Positions 1-5,619 of a DNA stretch of 6,246 nucleotides are shown one piece after another. The translations under genes and the position numbers were made by a program. The stretch is from Planctomycetaceae bacterium (lineage in GTDB: Bacteria > Planctomycetota > MHYJ01 > SBBU01): NCBI GenBank assembly GCA_005239585.1, contig SBBU01000113.1, positions 1 through 6,246 of the forward strand. Reading direction: 5' to 3'. The notes beneath the pieces were generated by a model. It did no database searches. It was not told the origin of the DNA and saw only the letters and a program-made list of their open reading frames with translations. How positions within the stretch are numbered: position 1 is the stretch's first letter; each line of letters opens with the position of its first letter.

Positions 1-59
1 AAAGTTTATCAAAATAGCCCTAAACCTCCTTAAAATGCTCTAATTGAACCTACTAAAAA

Positions 60-94
60 TTTCACGTAGTAGCAAGGATTTTTTCACGCAGTAG
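60..94. repeat. 13-bp imperfect direct repeat pair, 22-bp period
   Basis: TTTCACGTAGTAG at 60-72 and TTTCACGCAGTAG at 82-94 differ at one base and begin 22 bp apart, about two helical turns, so both would face the same side of the DNA. This could be a pair of regulator-binding sites for whatever lies to the left, or a chance duplication. There is no third copy, so it is not an array. Confidence 0.4.
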
Positions 95-307
95 GACTAA
101 TATCCATACAAATTTATTTACCAACCACACGTGTCGGATGCTCCCCTTTATCCACAACTTTCGCAAATGAATCATAACACATCTACAAACCGGATGAATT
201 GTAAGCTCCACTTCGTAGACAACACTAGAACCATCTTCCAACGACTAAATAGATATGTTTATATACCAAATCTGTCTAATGTAATGCGTCCACACTACAA
301 GCACACG

Positions 308-326
308 ATAAATGTGTATCATTTAT
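308..326 (-). terminator. Possible weak hairpin downstream of the 126-aa membrane protein gene
   Basis: ATAAATG (308-314) and CATTTAT (320-326) form a perfect 7-bp stem with a 5-nt loop, starting 17 nt beyond the stop codon of the minus-strand gene at 343. It is AT-rich and no U-tract follows on the minus strand, so it is at best a weak terminator or an mRNA 3'-end hairpin. Confidence 0.2.
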
Positions 327-342
327 GAACTAACCCTCTAAG

Positions 343-723
343 CTACTGACTATTCTCTGGGGTATCAAAATTCACTACAAAATCCTCCGTGTGCCCAAAC
401 GTAAACCTGCGTAATCTGCCGACAGAGACAAAAACTAAATAGTTTCTCGCTTGTTGCTGCGGTCTTGCACCGATTGCAACGGAATACTGAACACCGTCTC
501 TTTCAACAACCTCACGCTTTTCCTGCCTTGTAAGTTCCATTACCTTATCCTGATCCCAACTCTGAATATTTAATTTATATTCATTGATAATTGCTTCTAT
601 AACATTGCGATCAGGAGCAGATTTGAAGCGTTTCTCTGCGATAAGAAGACATACTCCGGCAAAGATTATTAAAAGTAGATACACAGCAATCGCTCCAGCC
701 ACTATATAAATCACAATTTCCAT
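343..723 (-). CDS. Single-pass membrane protein of unknown function (126 aa)
   Basis: I do not recognise a family. Residues 3-29 form one strongly hydrophobic helix (IVIYIVAGAIAVYLLLII and onward), followed at once by a basic stretch (K31, R32, K34). By the positive-inside rule this suggests an N-out/C-in anchor with the ~95-residue remainder in the cytoplasm. The soluble part has a charged helical section (about 38-72) and then a beta-rich section (about 73-121: YSVAIGA, NYLVFVSVG, RRFTFGH, DFVVNFD). It ends in TAG. The ATG at 723 has only a weak AGGA 11 nt upstream. The gene lies 129 bp downstream of the porin gene on the same strand, with no clear terminator between them, so cotranscription is possible but unproven. 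Reality as a gene is likely from the well-formed TM plus globular composition; function is unknown. Confidence 0.7.
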   Translation of the reverse strand: MEIVIYIVAGAIAVYLLLIIFAGVCLLIAEKRFKSAPDRNVIEAIINEYKLNIQSWDQDKVMELTRQEKREVVERDGVQYSVAIGARPQQQARNYLVFVSVGRLRRFTFGHTEDFVVNFDTPENSQ

Positions 724-852
724 TCGTCATTACATCCTAAAATCAGGTAACATCAAATTCTTACAACTTCCGCAACTAGCTTGTTCACAGGTAAATTGTA
801 AACTCCCCAAACAAGACTAGGACACGCAACAGTTATTCAATCGCCGAGTTTT

Positions 853-2316
853 TTACCACTTGAAGAGGCAGCCAAGCAGTAAAAGATTGGCGTTCTTTTC
901 TGACTTGCGGCTGAGCACGTCCAGGGCCTGCGAGCCGTCGAGCATGGCGGCCTTGAGTTGAAAGGCAAGCTCTTTTGTGTAGGCCCAGTTGACTGTCAGG
1001 TCATATTCAACTCCCAACTTTTTTTCGTTTGACTGGATGAGCGTCGTCTGGCCGGGTTTGTGGGCTAGCTTGTCAAGATCGAAACGTCCGGCGTCAAGCC
1101 TTAACGATATATCCTTAAATTTCTCGCTAATAAAGATATTATCTGCACCTATCGTAATTTTTGTTCCCTTGTAATTAGTATCTATATCGAGCCCAACCTC
1201 TTTATCCTCCAAGATTATAAATTGATTGACATTTTCATACGACTGAAAGCTATTGTCCTCTGAGTTGAGGGGATTATTATCGCCTGAATATCTGATTCTT
1301 GAGATCTCTGCCCACCACAGAAAACTACCGTTCTGAAGGATATTTCCTCTTAAACCAAAGTTATATGCGAATGCATCCTTGTCAATTTTTTTCCTCAGCG
1401 TTGCCGGGACGAGATCTGAATCATTTCTAAGCGTTCCAGACTGGAGATAAACATCAGCAAAGACCTCGATTTTCTTTAGATCATCAATATACTGGTCAAG
1501 TCCTAATCCATACGTAAGGACATTTTGCCCCTTTCCCTCGCTAATCCCTGCAACTTGGCGTCCCCCCTTTACAAGTGCAACAATTAACTGGGCATAGGTC
1601 CTGTCAGAAGGAGTAATGCCGCCTCTAATGGCGAGAAACTGCTCATCAAGCTGTGGTGAACCATCCTCCAGAACCTTGAAGATATATGCATCCAGAGTAA
1701 GCCATGGGGCATTTTCGATTTTATACGACAGCCTGAGTCCGACAGGTTCAGACGTATCGCGATAGACTGTATTTCTGAACTGTGTGATATTTGTATTTGC
1801 GCCTTCATAAAAGGACTCACTCTCTGTAATGTCCATAAACATCGACTCTCCATGAGGTCTTAATTTCCAGACAACATCCTGTACGCCCAGTTGTAAACGA
1901 GTTCCCTTGCAGATCCAATCTTCAACCACTATAAAAGCTTGTTCTAGACTTATGTTGAGTCTGTCAAGGTCATCAATACCAAATCTCTGCAGAGAACCCT
2001 GATCTACGGACTTGGTCTCAGCCTCTGCAAAAAATCTAACGTTGCCAACTGTTGTATCGAGTCTAAGTGTCAGGCGGCCAAAGAATGCATCCTCAGAATC
2101 CTTACTCCCTGCAGAACCAGACTCTGTCCCTCGAAAACCGTTGCTAAGGTTTGAGGCAGATTCTACAAGCACACCATCCCAAAATGAATATTTTAGATCA
2201 AATGAACCGGAAAATGTAATTTGTGGTGCGTTTTTCGGCTCATCCTTTTTATCCTTCTGAGGATTGTCCTGAAGGTTAAAGGCCGTTACCAGTCCAAAGA
2301 AAACAATACTATTCAT
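853..2316 (-). CDS. Porin-like outer-membrane beta-barrel protein (alginate-export/porin type)
   Basis: From the ATG at 2316 the product is 487 aa. Residues 1-16 are hydrophobic (MNSIVFFGLVTAFNLQ) and serve as a probable, atypical signal sequence: there is no basic n-region and no clear AXA cleavage site. A charged linker follows (about 17-29, DNPQKDKKDEPKN). The rest consists of alternating hydrophobic/polar segments rich in aromatic residues, typical of amphipathic strands, and the last residue is Trp, as in the C-terminal beta-signal of barrel proteins. The pattern resembles alginate-export-like and porin barrels; the substrate cannot be read. An upstream in-frame TTG at 2391 would add 25 residues, but it lies before a good promoter (2347-2375), so I choose ATG 2316, preceded by GGGA at 8 nt. 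The last ~80 codons have markedly higher GC3 than the rest. The gene is divergent from the symporter, so a joint role in uptake is a reasonable inference. Confidence 0.72.
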   Translation of the reverse strand: MNSIVFFGLVTAFNLQDNPQKDKKDEPKNAPQITFSGSFDLKYSFWDGVLVESASNLSNGFRGTESGSAGSKDSEDAFFGRLTLRLDTTVGNVRFFAEAETKSVDQGSLQRFGIDDLDRLNISLEQAFIVVEDWICKGTRLQLGVQDVVWKLRPHGESMFMDITESESFYEGANTNITQFRNTVYRDTSEPVGLRLSYKIENAPWLTLDAYIFKVLEDGSPQLDEQFLAIRGGITPSDRTYAQLIVALVKGGRQVAGISEGKGQNVLTYGLGLDQYIDDLKKIEVFADVYLQSGTLRNDSDLVPATLRKKIDKDAFAYNFGLRGNILQNGSFLWWAEISRIRYSGDNNPLNSEDNSFQSYENVNQFIILEDKEVGLDIDTNYKGTKITIGADNIFISEKFKDISLRLDAGRFDLDKLAHKPGQTTLIQSNEKKLGVEYDLTVNWAYTKELAFQLKAAMLDGSQALDVLSRKSEKNANLLLLGCLFKW

Positions 2317-2346
2317 AGAAGCTGTCCCGCAAAAAATTCTAGTGCC

Positions 2347-2375
2347 TTTATATAAAATCCAGACGTTAATTTCAA
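2347..2375 (-). promoter_or_regulatory. Predicted sigma70-type promoter of the porin gene
   Basis: On the minus strand TTGAAA (2375-2370) is followed by a 17-bp spacer and TATAAA (2352-2347). Each box matches consensus at five of six positions. The expected transcription start is near 2340, giving a leader of about 24 nt with GGGA before ATG 2316. This placement excludes the TTG at 2391 as a start for this transcript. Confidence 0.6.
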
Positions 2376-2384
2376 GCTCAAATC

Positions 2385-2412
2385 TATACAAAACTTTGTC
2401 GTAATGTATAAT
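2385..2412 (+). promoter_or_regulatory. Predicted promoter of the symporter gene, leaderless type
   Basis: A perfect TATAAT lies at 2407-2412, with a weak -35 candidate TATACA (2385-2390) at 16 bp. Only 8 nt separate the -10 box from ATG 2421, so transcription should begin within a base or two of the start codon, and no Shine-Dalgarno sequence is present. The promoter is back to back with that of the porin gene; predicted start points are about 80 bp apart. Confidence 0.5.
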
Positions 2413-2420
2413 ACCCGATT

Positions 2421-3683
2421 ATGAAACTGGCGGGCAGGATTTTTATAGGTCTACTGATCGGTGTAATCGCCGGAATAATCTGCAATCAATATAAAGAGAC
2501 ACAGCAAGTTCAGTGGACAGTCAGTAATATAGCACCACTAGGTAACATCTTCCTGAATCTTATCTTCATGATTGTAATTCCCCTCATCTTCTCCGCCATA
2601 GTCCTTTCAGTCTCTGAGTTTAGAGATATGGCCGTACTGGGACGAATCGGTCTAAAAACCCTGTTTGTAACCGTAATCCTTGCCTCGATTTCTGTTGCCA
2701 TCGGTCTGGCGCTGACGAATTTTCTAAGACCGGGAGAAGCATTTGATGTCAAAGAGAGAGAAAATCTTATTCAAAAGATGCAAAAAACAACTGAGGAAAA
2801 GATGGCTCAGGCAAAAAAGGCAAAGCCATTCATCGATGTCATAATTGATATAATCCCAAAAAATCCCATCAAAGCCCTCGCAGAAGGAGATTACCTTGCT
2901 TTGATGTTTTTCTCGCTCTTATTCGGCATCGCTGTCGCACTATGCAGTCCTGACAGGACTCAAAACCTTATAGGAGTCCTGCAGGCGGTGTTCGACGTTT
3001 GCTTAAAGATAATCACTTTTGCGATGGCTTTGGCACCGTTCGCAGTGGCATTGCTTGTCTTTCCTATAGCAGTAGAAATAGGTTTTAGAGTCATAGAAAC
3101 TCTTGGTAAATTCATGCTCGTCGTCATTCTTGGGCTCGCAATCCATATGTTTATTGTTTATTCCATCGTTCTCAGGTATTTTGCAAGAGTAAATCCATTC
3201 TTGTTCTTTAAAAAGATAAGAGAGGTAATGGTCACCGCCTTTTCCACAAGTTCAAGCAATGCTACACTTCCTGTTTCATTAAAAGTTGGAGAAGAAGAGC
3301 TCAAAATTCCAAGAGAGATAAACAGATTCGTCCTCACAGTAGGCGCTACTGCAAATCAAAATGGAACTGCCCTTTACGAAGGTGTTACAATCCTCTTCAT
3401 CGCCCAGGTATTTGGGGTAAGTCTATCACTGGAAAATCAGCTAATGGTAGTTCTGATGACAATTCTTGCGGGCATCGGGACTGCCGGAGTGCCCGGTGGA
3501 TCTTTGCCATATATTGCCATGATACTAACGATGGTAGGAATACCGGCAGACAGAATAGCTCTTATCTTGGGGGTTGACCGCATACTAGATATGTGCAGGA
3601 CAGTTCTAAATGTGACTGGCGATCTGGTTGTTGCCACATACATTGCATCCTCTGAAGGAAAGCTGGTACTCAAAGAGACATGA
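2421..3683 (+). CDS. DAACS/SLC1-family dicarboxylate/amino acid:cation symporter
   Basis: This 420-aa inner-membrane protein has the length and hydrophobic profile of GltP/DctA/GltPh-type symporters, which import acidic amino acids or C4-dicarboxylates with Na+ or H+. Visible family marks are an HP1 serine-rich loop (FSTSSSNATLP, 274-284), the TM7 motif region (GATANQNGTALYE, 308-320), HP2 (AGVPGGSLP, 355-363), and TM8 (DRILDMCRTVLNVTGD, 386-401). D390 and R393 match the GltPh residues that bind the substrate amino group and side-chain carboxylate (D394, R397), which favours an acidic amino acid; N397 and D401 match cation-site residues. A charged loop (about 104-135) between TM3 and TM4 is normal for the family. 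The TM7 motif reads NQNGT rather than the usual NMDGT. The gene looks complete and begins with a typical family N-terminus at ATG 2421. Its TGA stop abuts the first small repeat. Confidence 0.93.
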   Translation: MKLAGRIFIGLLIGVIAGIICNQYKETQQVQWTVSNIAPLGNIFLNLIFMIVIPLIFSAIVLSVSEFRDMAVLGRIGLKTLFVTVILASISVAIGLALTNFLRPGEAFDVKERENLIQKMQKTTEEKMAQAKKAKPFIDVIIDIIPKNPIKALAEGDYLALMFFSLLFGIAVALCSPDRTQNLIGVLQAVFDVCLKIITFAMALAPFAVALLVFPIAVEIGFRVIETLGKFMLVVILGLAIHMFIVYSIVLRYFARVNPFLFFKKIREVMVTAFSTSSSNATLPVSLKVGEEELKIPREINRFVLTVGATANQNGTALYEGVTILFIAQVFGVSLSLENQLMVVLMTILAGIGTAGVPGGSLPYIAMILTMVGIPADRIALILGVDRILDMCRTVLNVTGDLVVATYIASSEGKLVLKET

Positions 3684-3684
3684 C

Positions 3685-3783
3685 CTCCACACTTTGGCCT
3701 TATGAAAACAGTAAGAGTAGTTATACTATTGGAAAACTGGTTTTGACATGAGTTACTAGTTTTAACTAATCCAAAGTGCGGGG
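3685..3783 (+). mobile_element. MITE-like small inverted-repeat element, copy 1 (99 bp)
   Basis: The ends CTCCACACTTTGG (3685-3697) and CCAAAGTGCGGGG (3771-3783) are inverted repeats: 12 of 13 positions pair counting one G-T. The element is flanked by TGAC (3681-3684, including the symporter stop) and TGAA (3784-3787). It carries no coding capacity. An internal AGTTA (3751-3755) and TAACT (3763-3767) form a 5-bp stem. It is in the same orientation as copy 2 and roughly four-fifths identical to it. Small size, inverted ends and short flanking repeats suggest a non-autonomous transposable element; a repeated structured RNA is the alternative. Confidence 0.6.
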
Positions 3784-3798
3784 TGAACTCCGCACTTT
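3773..3798. terminator. Strong hairpin at the junction of the two repeats, possible terminator
   Basis: AAAGTGCGGGG (3773-3783) pairs with CTCCGCACTTT (3788-3798) as an 11-bp stem, including one G-U, closed by a TGAA tetraloop. It arises from the head-to-tail meeting of two inverted-repeat ends. It lies about 90 nt after the symporter stop and has only three U residues after the stem, so termination would be partial. It is nearly symmetrical and would also form on the other strand. Confidence 0.4.
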
Positions 3799-3887
3799 AG
3801 CCTTGTGAAAACAGTAGGAGTGGATGTATAATTGGAAAACGTGTTTCAAAAGGAGTGGCTAGTGCCAAACTAGACCAAAGTGCGGGG
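3788..3887 (+). mobile_element. MITE-like small inverted-repeat element, copy 2 (100 bp)
   Basis: The ends CTCCGCACTTTAG (3788-3800) and CCAAAGTGCGGGG (3875-3887) are inverted repeats, and the copy is flanked on both sides by a perfect 4-bp direct repeat TGAA (3784-3787 and 3888-3891), as expected of a target-site duplication. The internal stem of copy 1 is kept with changed bases: AGTGG (3854-3858) pairs with CC (3865-3866) and ACT (3869-3871) around an AA bulge. Its last G forms the first base of the GTG start codon of the next gene. Confidence 0.65.
3803..3832 (+). promoter_or_regulatory. Predicted promoter inside repeat copy 2
   Basis: TTGTGA (3803-3808), an 18-bp spacer and a perfect TATAAT (3827-3832) would start transcription near 3839, some 48 nt before the GTG of the PPC gene. 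Copy 1 has only TACTAT at the aligned position. The element may therefore drive the two downstream regulatory genes independently of the symporter. Confidence 0.45.
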
Positions 3888-4312
3888 TGAAATCAATCTC
3901 GATCGGAAAAGCTGATCAACACATATTACGACTCGATGTTGGTGACGAAGTTGTTGCTTCAGTAAGCGAGTTCGTCAAACAAAAGAATATCTTGTCTGGC
4001 TCGATCATGGGACTGGGTGCGGTAAAGGATAGTGTGTTGGGCTGGTTTGATCCCAATACAAAGGAATATTCAAGGAAGACGATGCCGGAGGCGCTTGAGC
4101 TTGTTGGCCTTACTGGGACAATTGCGTGGTTCAATGACAATCCTGCAGTTCATATGCATGTGGTTGTAGGTGACGAATTTGGAAGGACATATGCAGGGCA
4201 CCTGTTTTCTGCAGTCGTCGCGGTACTGTGTGAAATTGTGATACAAAGCGGCAATGTCAAGGTAACAAGGCAGAAAGATCAACAGTTTGGTCTGAATTTT
4301 CTCGATATCTAA
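3887..4312 (+). CDS. PPC-domain (DUF296) protein
   Basis: The 141-aa product is a complete single PPC (plants and prokaryotes conserved, DUF296) domain. Known members are small, commonly trimeric proteins; some bind DNA or metal, and the bacterial role is mostly undefined. Landmarks are GSIMGLGAV (38-46), the LGWFDPNTKEY strand-turn (51-61), the histidine set AVHMHVVVGD (87-96; H89, H91) and H105 in YAGHLF, which together can form the family metal site, and CEIVIQ (115-120). The only start open to this frame is GTG 3887, because a TAG lies at 3860. That GTG is made of the last base of the repeat and TG of its flank, and no Shine-Dalgarno sequence precedes it. Excising the repeats would give ATG in the ATGA overlap with the symporter. 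It ends 4 nt before the REC-PilZ gene, so the two are probably one operon. Confidence 0.88.
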   Translation: MKSISIGKADQHILRLDVGDEVVASVSEFVKQKNILSGSIMGLGAVKDSVLGWFDPNTKEYSRKTMPEALELVGLTGTIAWFNDNPAVHMHVVVGDEFGRTYAGHLFSAVVAVLCEIVIQSGNVKVTRQKDQQFGLNFLDI

Positions 4313-4316
4313 TCAT

Positions 4317-5585
4317 ATGATGCAAGATTTCACAGCGCAAAAAGTAGTGAATCTGCCATTTGATATTCCCCTACTATACTCTGTTTACCATGAAAACGGT
4401 GAGATTCTATTCCACAAAGGGGCGCAACTTAATCCCAACCACTTCAAGTACCTCAAGGCCGCAGACATTACAACCGTATTTCTGTCAGATAACGATGAAG
4501 AAGAAGCCATACAAAAATTTCGGTTTGAAAGGACTACACTACCGATCAAGGAAGAACTTATACAAGAGGGAGCTGTCTTTGATAGAGACATCATAAACAA
4601 TTTTGGTTCGGTTGTTGTGCCAACAGGAACACCGGTTAGCCGGTTCCTTTATCAAAAGCTCATCGACACGGGGACTGAAGATCTTCGATTTAAGAAAAAT
4701 CAGTCTGATCTAAAATTTGATCAATTAATAATTTACAAAGAACTTTTAGAAGGAACTAGAACCTTCGCTAGAACTGCTGCTATACCAACCCCTTCAGCCT
4801 CAAAGACTGCTCTTATTGCGGAAGATGATGGTCCGATAAGACGCATATTGGTGCATATACTTCAAGACGCTAATTTCAAAACGTTTGAGGCAGGTGACGG
4901 ACAGATCGCACTCGATACACTTCGTGAGAATGACAAAGTGGACCTAGTAGTTACTGACGTTAATATGCCAAAGATGGATGGTTTTGAATTGTGTCGTCAG
5001 ATAAAAAAATGGCCTGAGCGAATGCACATTCCAGTCATCATTTGTACTTGTCGAAACACCAGAGATGATATTCTTACAGCTCTGAAGGCCGGGGCAACCG
5101 ACTATATTCTGAAACCATTTTCAAAGGAGATCGTTCTAAACAAGGTATTAGAAACTGTCAAGACTACTGTTCCTTTTACACAGGAACGACGCAAACACCC
5201 CAGAAACCAGGTCGGTATTGCAATAACATGGAGTCCGCTTGACAAGGAGGTAGCTGGTGTTATTTACAATGCAAAGGTAATTAATCTATCTCCATCAGGA
5301 ATTTGTTTTGAGTACCACCCTGATCGATTTCAAGTAGATTATCCAAGGGGAGAGATTCCCTCCACACATCCGTTTTTTAAATACTCCAGATTTAATCCAC
5401 AATGCAATCCTATTAAACTCTTCATTGGCCAGCCTCCGACAGTCATTGATATATCCGGCAAAGTAATACATATTCAACTAGACCGAGCGCGGCAGTGTGA
5501 GATAGTCGGTATACAATTCGAGCCGCTTGAACCGGAACAAGAACTGATGCTAATAAAACTAGCACAAGCAGTAATAACGACTTGA
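4317..5585 (+). CDS. REC-PilZ response regulator with duplicated N-terminal module
   Basis: This 422-aa cytoplasmic signalling protein has three parts. Residues about 10-140 hold two similar modules (NGEILFHKGAQLNPNHFKYL at 27-46; VVVPTGTPVSRFLYQKL at 99-115), of the kind often found at the N-terminus of HD-GYP proteins. Residues 164-282 are a receiver domain with the acidic cluster E169/D170/D171, phospho-acceptor D214 (TDVNMPKMDG), T244 and K266 (LKPF), all canonical. Residues 290-420 are a PilZ domain with R292-x3-R296 and N323-x-S-x2-G328, the c-di-GMP binding motifs. It should combine phosphorylation by an unknown histidine kinase with c-di-GMP sensing. There is no DNA-binding or enzymatic output domain, so action is probably by protein contact. 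ATG occurs at 4317 and 4320, neither with a Shine-Dalgarno sequence; the 4-nt gap after the PPC gene suggests translational coupling. Confidence 0.9.
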   Translation: MMQDFTAQKVVNLPFDIPLLYSVYHENGEILFHKGAQLNPNHFKYLKAADITTVFLSDNDEEEAIQKFRFERTTLPIKEELIQEGAVFDRDIINNFGSVVVPTGTPVSRFLYQKLIDTGTEDLRFKKNQSDLKFDQLIIYKELLEGTRTFARTAAIPTPSASKTALIAEDDGPIRRILVHILQDANFKTFEAGDGQIALDTLRENDKVDLVVTDVNMPKMDGFELCRQIKKWPERMHIPVIICTCRNTRDDILTALKAGATDYILKPFSKEIVLNKVLETVKTTVPFTQERRKHPRNQVGIAITWSPLDKEVAGVIYNAKVINLSPSGICFEYHPDRFQVDYPRGEIPSTHPFFKYSRFNPQCNPIKLFIGQPPTVIDISGKVIHIQLDRARQCEIVGIQFEPLEPEQELMLIKLAQAVITT

Positions 5586-5610
5586 ACTCGACAAGTTACA
5601 TAGTTATATT
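5582..5610 (+). promoter_or_regulatory. Predicted promoter of the selenocysteine glutaredoxin gene
   Basis: TTGAAC (5582-5587) overlaps the stop of the REC-PilZ gene and is followed by a 17-bp spacer and TATATT (5605-5610). The -10 box ends 9 nt before ATG 5620, so the mRNA would have a leader of only a few bases. No Shine-Dalgarno sequence is visible. This is similar in layout to the symporter promoter. Confidence 0.45.
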
Positions 5611-5619
5611 TACAACACA

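Larger units (their letters stand above)
1..342. other. AT-rich stretch with no convincing gene
   Basis: No reading frame here looks like a real protein. The longest (131-328, plus, GTG start) lacks a ribosome binding site and has a low-complexity N/T/H/Y-rich composition. What can be seen is a pair of 13-bp direct repeats (60-72 and 82-94), a small AT-rich inverted repeat (308-326), and an AAGGAGG motif on the minus strand (31-25) that could be the ribosome binding site of a leftward gene beginning at or beyond the window edge. No ATG or GTG follows at normal spacing before the sequence ends, so no CDS is called. Confidence 0.5.

Noticed and set aside
10..31. Minus-strand AAGGAGG as the ribosome binding site of a partial gene leaving the left edge
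   Set aside because: Only ATT or TTG codons follow at 9-12 nt, and fewer than five codons remain in the window, so a coding region cannot be supported.
131..328. 65-codon plus-strand ORF with GTG start
   Set aside because: No ribosome binding site, N/T/H/Y-rich low-information composition, no recognisable fold or family; likely chance in AT-rich DNA.
989..1174. Small ORFs opposite the porin and inside the symporter and PilZ genes (for example 989-1174, 1584-1853, 2012-2260, 2510-2752)
   Set aside because: They are shadows of well-supported genes in other frames, without ribosome binding sites or recognisable domains.
2317..2391. Extra 25 N-terminal residues of the porin from a TTG start
   Set aside because: The TTG lies upstream of the best promoter, has no ribosome binding site, and would put charged residues before the hydrophobic signal segment.
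3773..3887. AAAGTGCGG copies that resemble the Haemophilus DNA uptake sequence (AAGTGCGGT), including an inverted pair that could form a terminator
   Set aside because: The last base differs, and the copies are explained as the ends of the two small repeats. Nothing else in the window suggests a Pasteurellaceae genome.
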